Shown here: piece after piece, positions 31,854 through 45,019 of the stretch
Layout of the letters: the number at the start of each line of letters is the position of its first letter
Numbering within the stretch: the first letter of the stretch is position 1
NCBI GenBank assembly: GCA_034509495.1
Contig: CM067522.1
Coordinates: 20,611,719 to 20,675,718, forward strand
Direction of reading: 5' to 3'
Length of the DNA: 64,000 nucleotides
Source: Acestrorhynchus altus
Taxonomy: Eukaryota; Chordata; Actinopteri; Characiformes; Acestrorhynchidae
The notes under the pieces: generated by a model
The model's input: only the letters and a program-made list of their open reading frames with translations
The model's database searches: none
Told to the model about the DNA's origin: nothing
Position numbers and translations under genes: made by a program

Positions 31854-33854
31854 ATAGTGATGTAAGTTCCCAGTTCGAACCCTAAGCAGATGCTGTCATT
31901 CCACAACAATGCTCTCTTTATATTTACATATTTATCACCACCTACCGAGCTTCTGTGCTGCAGTGTAACAATATCAACCCTAACAGGTTAACTTCTTCAT
32001 GTCTTCTCTCAGATTCCAGCTTAGAGTCATGCTGGTCGGTTACATTAACGCAGTGTTCTTTCAGTTTGTGGCATGTTCTCCTCCAGCGAAGTGAAAGGGA
32101 TTCCGAGATAACAGCACGCTGCTGTAAAAACAGTGATTTTACCATCTCAGCAATCGTTGCTAAGCCATTATGTGACGTTTGCAGCTCTTGGCATTGCATC
32201 TAGATTAGGGGTCTACAAATGCATCTGAAAGGGGCGATTCAGCTGCATTAAAGGAAACGTGCACAGTTTTAGTTCATGACACTTTCTGTAAAATCTGGGG
32301 AAAATAGGGGGCGTGGCAGACAAAAAGCCAAAGACAATGTTGGACCATCAAAAACATCCTTTTGGTCTGGAAGCCAGTGTGCAAGGGTTTGGTGGCGGAG
32401 CCTCTGAAGGAGCATTGAAGGGAGAGGTGTGGTTGTGGTGTCGTTGAATTCAAATAACAAAGAACAAATAACATTTTCTAGAATCGTGCACATTTCCTCA
32501 GTTGTATTTTGGCCTTCGCCCAAATCTCATTTATTTTGGAACTATAAGGTTCTATTTGACATTTTTTATCAAATATGAGTTATTTACATAATCATATTCT
32601 GTAACATCTCAAAAACAGAAAGTTCTCCATATATGTCAATGTCACTTTAAAGACTTTAAGGCTCAGTGGCTCAAAACTGCAGAATGTTGTTGGAACCTTA
32701 TTGCTCCAAGGGGACAAAATGTTTCAGTATGTCCTCTTCTCATTCGTCTTTATGGCTGGATATTATTGTCCATTTTCCTGTATCGATACAGATTCCTGAA
32801 CAGTGCTTTAACATTCTTTAACCCCTCGAATCCTAGCTTTATTATTCAGTTGTCATTTATAATGCAGACGCTTTAAATTACAAATGATTTGATCATTGTT
32901 TGTTAACGTGTTTTGTGGGGTCCCACAGGGTTCTATTTTAGGGCCTGTTAAACTGATGTAAATTGTAACACAAAGTAGTTTTCATTGACAAACTGAAGTG
33001 TGGTCCTATTTAAATGGCTCAAGGGTATCATTGGGTATAACAAATGCTATTTTTAGAGCGAGTCATCTGATTTTACTGGCAGTAGTTTTAAAGTATTAGT
33101 GTAACTCAAACAACCAGTGTAACCAGTACAACCAGTCCCAACATGGGACCATAGTGTTCAGAGAAGCTTGTTGTTATATTTATTCAACAGACCATTAAAG
33201 TTATTATTATAACGTCATGCAAATAAGACAGCCAATCACCAGGCTAGCTTTCTGAGCAAGCATGCTTATTGGCTCACCAGCACCAATAAGACCAAATATG
33301 TTGGTACTGAAACTCGGTATTGAACACAACAAGGTTTGGATACTCTGTGCTGTCGACGCATTGATATCTTGAATCAAATTGTGGTGCAGATTGACGTTTC
33401 ATGATGCATTGAGTTTCCTAAAGAATGACAATGAAATCTAGCTTGTTGTGAAATCGGAGACATTCACCCCTGTTTTAGACGTCTGCCATTTTTATTCCTT
33501 CGTTGTTTTTGGGTTGTAAAGGGGCTGGAGGCAGTCCCGAAGGTTCTCCACAGTAAGGTTTTCGTCACCTTCACTCCAATCAGAGCATATGGACAACAGA
33601 CCTCAGACTGATGAGAGACTGATCTACGGTGTCGTGTTACAGTTATACAAACAAGTCTGTCGCTGCTTTTATAGACAGACTGAGACAATTAGCAGCAAAC
33701 AAATGGAGCTAGTGATTAGTTCTTACTCCAAGACCTTTTGTTGTGTGAGTGTTTGTATGAGAGCTTTATGGAGCCTGAAATGTCTGTCCAAACCCCAATA
33801 CAGCCTGAGCTTTTCTCCTTGAACTTAACTAATGGAACTAATAGAAAGCAGAGA
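31854..33854. other. Intergenic or distal 3' UTR sequence
   Basis: No gene recognised. Short open frames on both strands (for example 32269-32523 minus, 33589-33822 plus) have no motif or splice context. Moderately AT-rich. Confidence 0.5.
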
Positions 33855-34025
33855 CCTAATTAACTCTTAGAGCCCAAGATCCACACTTTGCTGGCAGTTA
33901 CATGCCATTTTCTAGACGTCATATCTCAGGATCAGAGTAAACTACAGACTTGATACACATATCATAAGAAGACTTCATCACAAGACTTTTGCTTCCAGTG
34001 CATGTTTACTGCTCTGTCCACGTGT
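33855..34025. mobile_element. Dispersed repeat of unknown family, copy 2 left part
   Basis: TTAACTCTTAGAGCCCAAGA, CATATCATAAGAAGACTTCA and GCATGTTTACTGCTCTGTCC correspond in order to 28610-28880. Confidence 0.6.
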
Positions 34026-34345
34026 ACATGCTCAACCTTCACACAGACTCTGACTGATCAGAGAGAGGGGGCGGGGCTGATGCTCAACCTGCATACAGAC
34101 ACTGATCAGAGAGAGGGGGCGGGGCTGATGATCAACCTGCATACAGACTCTGACTGATCAGAGAGAGGGGGCGGGGCTGATGCTCAACCTGCACACAGAC
34201 TCTGACTAATCAGAGAGAGGGGGCGGGGCTGATGCTCAACCTGCACACAGACTCTGACTGATTAGAGAGAGGGGGCAGGGCTGATGCTCAACCTGCATAC
34301 AGACTGACTGATCAGAGAGAGGGGGCGGGGCTCATCACATCACTG
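34026..34345. repeat. GC-box minisatellite, about 53-bp unit x 6
   Basis: The unit begins TGCTCAACCTGCATACAGAC and runs through TCTGACTGATCAGAGAGAGG to GGGCGGGGCTGA. Six copies, differing by small deletions. Each carries GGGGGCGGGGC or a close variant (Sp1/KLF-type GC box) next to the palindrome CTGATCAG. Confidence 0.9.
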
Positions 34346-36480
34346 ACCCAGATATTGGGTTAAAGAGGAAAATGAGAAGAGAGGGGCTGTTTTGGGGTCT
34401 TTTTTGCTATTCACTCTTTCAGAATAAAAGTCCTAAAAAGGGATAACACTGATGCATATATAAATTAACAATTTATCAGTATAAATGTCTTTGTTAATCT
34501 AATCATTACGCATTTAACTTGTTGCACTTCTAGCTCAAAACCGTCATGGATCAGTTTTCAACAGGATTTTTGAGAATTAAAGAGTTTTTAAGTCCTTTTA
34601 AGCAAAAATAAATTGTAGGCTCAAGTAAACTTTTAATCAAAACATTGTCAAATTCATAGAAATATTTAAATTCTGTAATTCTGAAAAATTTAATTCACCT
34701 AGAAATAATATTTGGATTGTGTGATTGTCTCCTATAAGTGCTTTATAATATTTTGGTGAATATAATTACGTCAAACTATGAAAACGTCCCACAAAATTGG
34801 CCCTGGGTTCTATAGATTAACACACCGTCATGTCTGGGTTCACAAACTAAAATAATAATTTAAATTTTATATTTATGTTATAAACACCTTTTTCAAAACA
34901 TATGGATGCTTACTTCCCTAAGTAGGAAGACTTGCAAAAAGATTTAAGAGCATAATATCAACACAATTTCAATTATATAATAAAATATCCGGGGTCATCT
35001 TGTTAATAGTGGCATAAGCTGTTATAAAGTGTTGCTTTACCAGTGTTATGAAGTCCCTATATGGGTGACCGTCAACTCAAGTGTTGTCATACAGTTTAAG
35101 GCCTCTGATACCAATACAATGTCATTTTACCTTGTAGAACATCCAGTATCGTCGCACAAATAATGGCATAAGCTGTTTATTATAACTAAAATAGTTGTTG
35201 CTTTATAAGTGGGTTATCTACACAGCTGACATCGCGCACTTTTCCTCACAAAAAAGCATATCAATGATGTCCGAATCAATGTACATCATGGAAAACAGAG
35301 GGTGAAATCCAAACAGGTGGGCACAAGGTCTTTCCCACATTGTACGTTTATGCGAGATGTCAACTTAGGGGTTCATATCCAGTGCTTATGCCAATGTTAA
35401 ACGTAGTAAATACAAGACGTGAGAGAATTGAACAGTGTTAGGATAGATATTTCAGGCTCTAATGTGATTGTATGCGTGCGAGTGTGTATTCGTGTGTCTA
35501 TATGAGTTCTTAGAGTGCCTCGGCTGAATTCCCAGCATTGTTCAGCATTACCCACACTGAGAACACTGTGCCTCGTGTGCCTCAGGACAGTGGGCTCTAA
35601 GAGGGCATGCCTTACAAATGCATTTAACAGCACATACCTATATCATAGTACACATCCTAAAGTGCACGTATACAGCATTATACACCAGTATCTTTACTCC
35701 TACAACAGTGCCTACAGAAGAATAGTGCCTGTAGTACAATAGTACCTATAATACCATAGTGCCTAGAGTACCATAGTGCCTACAGTACAACAGTACCTCC
35801 AGTACAATAATGCTTAAAACTACAACAGTACCTGCAGTATATCACCAGTATCGTTTAGTACATAAACAGCATACAAATAGTTGTCTATAGGTTTGTCATC
35901 AGTACAATGCTCATAGTTGAGGTACCATTTAATCTACATGACGTTCTCCTCGTCATTATTAAACCCTTTGTTCAGGGACACAGTTGGACCAGTTCCACCC
36001 AGCTGGTTCCCACACACATAACAAGCTGACCACTTAAACGCGAGCTAAAATAAACCAGCCGAGTTTTTTATCATCAGACCAGGCAAAATGACTACGTTAG
36101 AAGAGCTATTTGAGTATAATGTCACATCTTTGAGCCTTAAAGCACTTGCAGGTTATTCTTGGCCCACGCTGGGAATATACCGATCGGAAAAATAAAGAGT
36201 GGCAGGGAAGTGAATTTAGAAACTGGACAGCAGTTTAAAGCAAAGTGCATCAGTTCCAGCTCTGGCTGTGGTGTCGGTGTGCACTGAAAGCAATCAGTGT
36301 TATTGAATTTGATGTAAAGTATGGGTTTGTTATACAGTTGAGCTTTTGGTCCTGTTCTATATGATATGTCTGTAATAACTGTGTAGGTACATATTAATAA
36401 TCATGTTATAACATTGGAACTACTGGCGACGCCGGCTTACATTTTCATTAAACTCATCAGCTAAAATAATTGGCCCCAGA
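34346..36480. other. Intergenic sequence, mostly AT-rich
   Basis: 34760-34830 holds the right part of the dispersed repeat (GTCAAACTATGAAAACGTCC). 35680-35860 holds a weak ACAGTACCTACAGTACAA repeat. No gene recognised. Confidence 0.5.
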
Positions 36481-36489
36481 AGGAATCGA

Positions 36490-37130
36490 GCGATTGTAAT
36501 GGTGTCATGCCAGCCTCTCGTGGAGTCACTCTGAATGGCAGCAGGTCAACTGGTCTTGGTGGAGACGACCAACAAATCCGTGTCATATGACCTATCACCT
36601 TTGATCTTCATTACAGACACTGACAGTCCAACGTTACGTTAATGAGGTCCTGCAACCAGTGGTTCTACCTTTCCTGAACACACACTCCGGTGCTCTATTC
36701 CAACAGGACGACGCTCGTCCACACACTGCTGCCGTCTCAAGATCTCGCCTTGAAGACACAGATACTACGCCGTGGTCGGCCTCATCTCCAGACCTGTCCC
36801 TGATTGAAAATGTGTGGATGCTATTGGACACTCTATCAACACTCCACCCCTACCACACCATCTGCAGAACTGAGTGAGAACATTCAAGCTGCATGGGATG
36901 GATCATCACAGGACACCATTAGGAACCTCTACATGCAGAGACGTCTGGCGTGTTGCGTTAAACTCGACACCGTACTGAGAGACACCACTTCTGTTTGAGT
37001 AGATCGATACATGCTGACCAGATCAGTCTGCATTTAATGGTTTATTGTTACTGCTGACCTTTATCTTCCTCCCCAAATGAACTGCAATCCCACACTTCCT
37101 TCTGGGTGCAACTATTTATTTGATGATGAG
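36490..37130 (+). mobile_element. Mariner-like transposon remnant, copy B
   Basis: Reads QQDDARPHTAAVSRSRLEDT and WSASSPDLSLIENVW, with the D of QQDD and the D-E of PDLSLIE in the transposase catalytic arrangement. Better preserved than copy A at 19300-19990 but still broken. 3' part TCCCACACTTCCTTCTGGGT is also shared. Confidence 0.85.
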
Positions 37131-38170
37131 CTGTATGGCTATAAAGTCTACATCACCAGTAGTTACGCTATTATGACATGGTGTTAATGTGTAATTACGC
37201 AGTTATTACAGGTGTTTACTATAACAATGGATCGATCTTTCATTATATGGTACAAATCTCCCTTTAATAATGGTTATTTTTCTACATACCAAGATATTTT
37301 GTAATAATATTGTTATCTATGTTTGTAAGCTGTGCTTATACAACTTATATTTTGCTCTTTCTTTTATTTTTGTGTCAAATGAACTGGCTTTCAGATTGAA
37401 TACTCTGTGTCGTCCGTCCCCCCACACACACTCCCACACACTCCCACACACTTTCATTTCTTTTCTTTTTTTTTTACATTCAAGCATCAGGTACAGATTT
37501 GTGTATGAACATTTTTACTGTTATTCTTGTTTCCTTACGTTTCTCTGTGGAAGTTATTGTTTTATTATAAACAGTAAATCGTATGATACAGAGGTCAGTG
37601 GGAGGTCAGTCTTATCTACCCGCATTAACCCATAACGTCCTGTTTCTTTTACTCCGTTCTCTCGTGTAGGATCCTCGACAAAGAACAGATGTTCATGTTT
37701 TTGCACAGAAACCGAAGCTTTACCACCTGCAGTATAAGGTATTATAGGATTTTAAAGACTGAAGAACTGTTTTCTGCTCTGACCGGGGCCTGACCGGGCC
37801 CCGAATGGAGGAGTCTCACTGTGGCCGTGGATTATGTTTGTGTTGTTTCGGTTTGCGTTGATGTTGTTGATGTGTGGCTGTTCATTACCTTCTTTTTAAA
37901 ATAAAAATTAAACCTGTAGCTCCTGAACCTGAAGACCTGGATTGAGTCTGAATTCATTTTCAGTAGAGAAACACCGAAATGAAACAAAAGGAAATGTGTC
38001 CAAAATAAAATAGTTGTCATTCATTTTTCCACTTTTCCCTCTTTGCATGAATCAAATAGCATAAGTGTGTATTTGTGAAGCTTTTCAAAGAAAAAAAATA
38101 GAAAAATACAGTTTAAAATATTTAATACTGAACCTTTTTAACACCAACAAAACACAAAATGACCCAGTAA
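37131..38170. other. Intergenic sequence with a possible transcript end
   Basis: 37672 onward follows a TCTCTCGTGTAG acceptor-like string and runs to AATAAA near 37897. It may be a non-coding terminal exon or a distal SCARF2 3' UTR. No coding potential is visible. Confidence 0.25.
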
Positions 38171-38171
38171 C

Positions 38172-38518
38172 AGTATCTATCCATCCATCCATCCATCTAT
38201 CTGTGTCTGTCTGTCTGTCAATATCTGTATATCTATCTACTTATCCATCCATCTATCTGTCTCAATTTCTGTCTGTCTCCATCCATCCATCCATCCATCC
38301 ATCCATCCAGCTGTCTGTCTGTATCAATTTCTGTCTGTCTCTAACCATCCATCCATCTATCTGTATGTGTCTGTCTGTCTGTCAATATTTGTGTGTCTAT
38401 CTATCTATTTATCCATCCATCTATGTATCTGTGTCAATTTCTCTCCATCCATCCATCCATCCATCCATCCATCCATCCATCCATCTGTCTGTCAATTTCT
38501 GTCTGTCTCTAACCACCC

Positions 38519-38562
<44 letters not shown>

Positions 38563-38573
38563 GTCAATGTCTG

Positions 38574-38654
<81 letters not shown>

Positions 38655-38670
38655 GTCTGTGTCTCTGCCC
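38172..38670. repeat. (ATCC)n / (ATCT)n / (CTGT)n compound microsatellite
   Basis: About 500 bp of tetranucleotide repeats ending in a pure ATCT run of about 100 bp. Long open frames here (YLSIYLSI, PSIHPSIH) are produced by the repeat. Confidence 0.97.
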
Positions 38671-39079
38671 TTTTATCTATCTGTTTAATTATAGAGCAGT
38701 TTGATACACCCCCCCTCCTCCTCATATCCCTGTAATAATCCTGGCTGGCTCTGTAGTGCAAGAGGAGGCTGACCGTAGCTTTAGTGGCCGTGGTCGTGGT
38801 CAAACACTCATCAAAGAGCCCCGAGGACCCGCCTGGCAAACTGCAGCAGCAACACAACAGTCTCTTTCATGCAGAAACAGTCAGGAGTCTGTTTGAAGGG
38901 GCCCAGGAGTTAAAGCATCATGCGCTGCATACTGGCACTCGTTTTTTTACCATCTTTTCTTTAAAATGGGGGGATGGGGGCCGAGGTAGCCAAAGCAGTT
39001 CAGGAAAAAGGAAATTATACAGAAAGAAAGACTCAAATTGAATCTAATGAAATGTAATGATGATGGCCATTCAGTTTAA

Positions 39080-39437
39080 TCTGGTCTTCCAGTGGTCACA
39101 ACCTGGTCATTCACAGGGTTGTGGGTTCAATCCCCAGGATTGCTAAGCTGCCACTGTCGGGCCCTTGAGCAAGACATCTAAGCCTTTCAGGTCCAGTGGT
39201 CCTGTAGCATGGCTGGCCTAAAGGTTACAGAGGTGGGTTTGGGACTAGAATGTTGTTGGATTGAAGCCCTGGACTGGAAACGGCTGTAGAATCATCTGTA
39301 AAAATGAAGTTCGCTTGGGAGCAGAAGGCTGTCAGTTCGATGTCCAGGAACATCAGGAAAGGATGAGGGGGAAGTGAAAAAAACAGGCTTTCCTAACTTC
39401 ACCCCCAGCTGCTCCCAGGCACTCAGGTGACCCACCG

Positions 39438-39514
<77 letters not shown>

Positions 39515-39570
39515 CACTGCCACAGAGGAAGTAGGCTAATTTTCATTGTACCGCTGAAGAACAATTTTAT
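39080..39570 (+). mobile_element. SINE-like fragments split by a GT repeat
   Basis: 39115-39185 (GGTTGTGGGTTCAATCCCCA, GGCCCTTGAGCAAGACATCT) has a box B-like core. 39395-39435 (CACCCCCAGCTGCTCCCAGG, ACCCACCGCTCTG) and 39512-39560 continue a SINE body around the (GT)n run. Confidence 0.55.
39440..39513. repeat. (GT)n microsatellite
   Basis: About 36 uninterrupted GT units inside a SINE-like body. Confidence 0.97.
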
Positions 39571-39678
39571 AAAATGGCGTGTGAATGTGTGTGTGGGCAT
39601 GAATGTGCAGACTGAACAAAAACACTGAATGATTCAGAGTTACAGCCATGAGGGTCAATCAGGCCTGGTCATGAGTTA

Positions 39679-39679
<1 letters not shown>

Positions 39680-39724
<45 letters not shown>

Positions 39725-39956
39725 GCCTTCTCTACTAGAGCATGTGGAACATAATAATAATAATATGTAATAATAATCTTAACCATCATAATCATATTAA
39801 CATGATTGTTGATGATGATGATGATAATAATAATAATAATAATGATTATTATTATTATTATTATTATCATCATTATTATTATTATTAATTTAATCACATG
39901 TGTAATAGTTATAATAATAATTATATTTATCACTACTAGTACCCATATTATTAATA

Positions 39957-40002
<46 letters not shown>

Positions 40003-40110
40003 ATAAATAAAATACTAATAATAATTCTATTTCTTATTAGTAGTACTCATATTACGACTACTACTACTAATAATAATAATAACAATATTGTTGTTGCTGT
40101 TTGTTGTTGT
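39680..40110. repeat. (CA)n followed by (AAT)n/(ATT)n/(GAT)n compound microsatellite
   Basis: CA run at 39680-39718, then long trinucleotide stretches with internal strand switches (AATAATAAT then ATTATTATT), giving near-perfect inverted repeats around 39825-39890. Confidence 0.95.
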
Positions 40111-40397
40111 TATTTTCTCTTTTAAACCCACTGGTAAACTCTAGTTCTATAGTTATATGTCTTTGACTTTTCTAGTTTTTATACCGTCCACAAGAGGATG
40201 TATTTAAAGACGATTGAAAAGTTGAAGTGTTTTTGTTCATTTGTCATTAAGCTTCTCGTTTTTAAGGGTAGAGCAGCGTCCGTCTCACTGCTGCTTCTCT
40301 TTAGTGACCACTGACTTCTCTAGACATCTCAGCTACGCTGTTCAGGGGGCTTAGTGTTCCAGTGGTCCATTGCTAATGTAAACTTTATTGACATTAT

Positions 40398-40510
40398 TGT
40401 GTGTGTGTGTGTGTGTGTGTGTGTTTTGTATTTTTCCAATTGACCTTGTCTCAGCAAAAGATACTCACAGGGATTTAATCTGTTTGCAAACAAAGTCAGG
40501 CTAGACATAT

Positions 40511-40555
<45 letters not shown>

Positions 40556-40647
40556 ACACAAATGAAACACAAGGACCACACATGTCATTGGAGTCAAGGG
40601 TTTGCTGATAGAGAGAGGGGGCTGGACAGACACAGAGAGAGAGAGAA

Positions 40648-40694
<47 letters not shown>

Positions 40695-40709
40695 GAAACA
40701 GTTGGTGAG

Positions 40710-40749
<40 letters not shown>

Positions 40750-40799
40750 AAGAGAAATATGTGTGTGTGAAACAGTCGGTGAGTGAGTGAGAGAGAGAG

Positions 40800-40867
<68 letters not shown>
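40398..40867. repeat. Cluster of (GT)n and (GA)n microsatellites
   Basis: GT run near 40398-40424, GA runs near 40516-40552, 40656-40692 and 40713-40743, then a GT run at 40802-40867. AAACAGT-GGTGAGTG linkers recur between runs, suggesting local duplication. Confidence 0.95.
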
Positions 40868-40871
<4 letters not shown>

Positions 40872-41283
40872 AGTGGTGAGTGGTGAGTGAGAGGAGAGAG
40901 GGAGAAGAGAGTTGTGGGGGTGAAGTGATCTGAACGCTGCTCTGGCATCTCTTGGTTCGATCTTGGTCAGTCCCAGGTCGTCGACAATTACTCCCCCATG
41001 ACAGGAGCCTATTCAGGACCGGCCGTCACCAAGGCAACGAAGACGGGTGCTTCCACATCTGGTAGCTATTTCAGCCCCTGTGGAAGAAAAAAAGAGAGAA
41101 AGAAATTTATGAGTGAAGGGGAAAAATGCAATGCAAAGCAGAAAGCAGGCCGGGGTAGAGTTACGCCTGAAAGGGGGCAGATTCCCCCTTTTCACTTTAA
41201 GGTTTTATGTTCCTCCAAGTTACAAGCAAAGGATCGAGTACGGAGTGACGTACAATCTGCTAGACTGATGCAAGTTTGTGGCA

Positions 41284-44138
41284 CATGAACTAGTAACTAA
41301 ATGAACAGACCTAAACTATACAAACCAAACTAGAGACTAAACTATACAAACTAAACTATACAAACCAAACTAGAGACGAAACTATACAGACTAAACTATA
41401 CAAACCAAACTAGAGACTAAACTATACAAACTAAACTATACAAACCAAACTAGAGACGAAACTATACAAACTAAACTATACAAACCAAACTAGAGACGAA
41501 ACTATACAAACCAAACTAGAGACTAAACTATACAAACTAAACTATACAAACCAAACTAGAGACGAAACTATACAAACTAAACTATACAAACCAAACTAGA
41601 GACGAAACTATACAGACTAAACTGACCAAACTAGAGAAAACTATACAAACTAAACTATACAAACCAAACTAGAGACGAAACTATACAAACTAAACTATAC
41701 AAACCAAACTAGAGACTAAACTATACAAACTAAACTATACAAACCAAACCCCAGACGAAACATACAAACTAAACTATACAAACCAAACTAGAGAGCAGAA
41801 ACTATACAAGACTAAACTATACAAACCAAACTAGACACGAGAAACTATACGAAGACAATCTATACCAAACCAAACTGGGAACTAAACGCTAAAACTAAAC
41901 TATACAAACCAAACTAGAGACCCAAACATACAGAGCTGAGCTGGGACTAGGCTATGCAGACCAGGCTGGGACTAGGCTGCCTGAAGCCAGGCTGGAGGCG
42001 AGAGCTGTACGGACTGATCTGTACCAAGGCCAGGCTAAGGACTGAGCTATGCAGAGCTGAGCTACCAGAGCCAGGCTGGGGCGAGCTGTGCCGGACTGGG
42101 CCTTGCAAGGCCAGACTGGGACCTAGCTGGCCACAGGCTGAGCTGGGACTGAGCTGTGCAGGCTAGGCTGGGACTGGGCCATGCAAGGCTGAGCTGGGGA
42201 CTGAGCTGGCCAGGCCAGGCTGGGACTGGAGCTAGCCACCAGGCTAGGCTGGGACTAGGCTAGCCACCAGACTAGGCTGAGGACTAGGCTGTACCAGGCC
42301 AGGCTGGGACTAGGCTGGCTCCTGGAGGCTGCTAGGACAAACTGTACAGAATGAAGCTAAGGACTAGGCTGTACCAAGGCCAGGCTGGGGACTAGGCTAT
42401 GCAGAGCTAGGCTAGGACTGAGCTGTACAGGCTAGGCTGGGACTAGGCTGTGCCAGGCCAGACTGGAGACTGAAGCCTTACCAGGCCAGGCTGGGGACTG
42501 AGCTGTGCAGGCTAGGCTGGGGACTAGGCCATGCAAGGCCAGGCCCCAGGACTAGATTAACAAATTCAGGCTGGGACCCCCAGGCTGTACAGACAGGCCC
42601 CACAGGACTAGGCTAGTACAGGCTGAGGCTGGGGGACTAGGCTATGTAGACCAGACTGGGACTGAGCTGTGCAGGCTAGGCTGAGGACTAGGCTATTGGA
42701 GCCAGGCTGGGGACTAGGCTATGCAAACCAGACTGGGACTGAAGCTATTATAGACTAAACTATAAACCAAACTAGAGACTAAACTATACAAACTAAACTA
42801 GAGACTAAACTATACAAACTAAACTATACAAACCAAACTAGAGACTAAACTATACAAACCAAACTAGAGACTAAACTATACAAACCAAACTAGAGACTAA
42901 ACTATACAAACTAAACTATACAAACCAAACTAGAGACTAAACTATACAGACTAAACTATACAAACCAAACTAGAGACTAAACTATACAGATTAAACTATA
43001 CAAACCAAACTAAAGGCTAAACTATACAAACCAAACTAGAGACTAAACTATACAAACTAAACTAGAGACTAAACTATACAAGAGCCAAACTGAGACTAAA
43101 CTATGCAAACTAAACTAGAGACTAAACTATGCAAACCAAACTGAGACTAAACCTTACCAGGCTGGAAGCTGAGACTAAACTATACAAACCAAACTAGAGA
43201 CTAAACTATACATACTAAACTAGACTAAACTATACAAACCAAACTAGAGACGAAACTATACAAACTAAACTAGAGACTAAACTATACAAACTAAACTAGA
43301 GACTAAACTATACAAACCAAACTAGACACTAAACTAAACAGACTGAACTATACAAACCAAACTAGAGACTAAACTAAACAGACTAAACTATTCAAACCAA
43401 ACTAGAGACTAAACTAAACAGAATAAACTATACAAACCAAACTAAAGACTAAACTATACAAACCAAACTAGAGACTAAACTATACAAACCAAACTAGAGA
43501 CTAAACTAAACAGAATAAACTATACAAACCAAACTAGACACTAAACTATACAGACTAAACTATACAAACCAAACTAGACACTAAACTATACAGACTAAAC
43601 TATACAAACCAAACTAGAGACTAAACTATACAGAATAAACCATACAAACCAAACTAGAGACTAAACTATACAAACCAAACTAGAGACTAAACTATACAAA
43701 CCAAACTAGAGACTAAACTATACAAACCAAACTAGACACTAAACCATACAAACCAAACTAGAGACTAAACTATACAGACTAAACTATACAAACCAAACTA
43801 GAGACTAAACTATACAAACCAAACTAGAGACTAAACTATACAAACCAAACTAGACACTAAACCATACAAACCAAACTAGAGACTAAACTATACAGACTAA
43901 ACTATGAAACCAAACTAAGGGCTAATATGCAAACCAAACTGAAGACTAAAACTATATATTCAAACTGAACACTAAACTATACAAACCAAACTGAACACTA
44001 AACCATACAAACCAAACTAGAGACTAAACTATACGAACTTCAACTATACACAAACCAAACTAGAGACTAAACTATACAAACCAAACTAGACACTAAACTA
44101 TACAAACCAAACTAGACACTAAACCATACAAACCAAAC
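41284..44138. repeat. 2.85-kb satellite of ACTATACAAACCAAACTAGAG units
   Basis: Tandem array of two interleaved units. The 26-bp unit is CTATACAAACCAAACTAGAG plus ACTAAA. The 40-bp unit is the same with an extra CTATACAAACTAAA. The flanks (41284-41900 and 42760-44138) are A-rich. The core (about 41930-42760) keeps the periodicity but is GC-rich, with AAA replaced by AGG and TAG by TGG. No gene. Confidence 0.95.
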
Positions 44139-44577
44139 CAGTTGTCTGAGCTGGATTGCTCACTGATGGTTCATCACACTGTGCGTTATGTGGACAGGGT
44201 ACATGAAATTTGTTATGTGTGTCACGTCTGTAGGTTACTCTGATCCTGAGTTTTGAAGCACAGAAAACGGAACGACTGACAAAGTGCGGATCACAGGTCC
44301 TAAGAGTTAAATGGCTGAAAGTATAAGGAAAAACCTGACGCACTGTAGTTTTATCATGTATTGAATCACTGTTTTCCAGCACATTATCCTCTGCAGAAAC
44401 CACGTGCCGTATCAATGCCGTGGTTCACTCCAGAACGTGTGTAGAACAGCCTACGTGTCCATGCCCTCACCATGAGAGGTTTTTTTACTGGAAGGCATTT
44501 GGCCCTCGCATGGGCCTCTCACCACAAATCGCTGAGATCAGCACTTCAGCATACAGAGTAACAGCAGTGAGCTCACG

Positions 44578-44637
<60 letters not shown>
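44578..44637. repeat. (GT)n microsatellite
   Basis: About 28 GT units. Confidence 0.97.
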
Positions 44638-44639
<2 letters not shown>

Positions 44640-45019
44640 GCCATATCATTACCAGCCAAAACTACTGAACTCACACTGGTGTCCAGATTTAGCCTTAAAT
44701 AAGCTGAACCCATTTCAGCACTTGCAGTATCTAGAACATAACTCAAGGACGGTTCTGTTTGCTGCTATCCAAAGAAATGTCAAACTTCTAAAGACAGCAT
44801 GATTTAAACTGCAATTCTGTCATAGTGTTTTTTGGACTCTGCAAGTCACTGATGTTTCCAGGATGAGATGGTCAGAGTACTGGCCAAAATGTGAGTCCAC
44901 TGCCCACAACCCTTGATTTCAACTTATCAGCAGATAATAGGAACATTTGACTCCTATTAACTGATGTAGAGAACCAGGGCTCAGCGCAAGGGCTTACTTT
45001 CAGTCCCATTCACTTGTTT

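Noticed and set aside
38065..38735. Open frames of 207 and 122 codons (PSIHPSI / YLSIYLSI)
   Set aside because: Translation of ATCC/ATCT tetranucleotide microsatellite; no coding signal.
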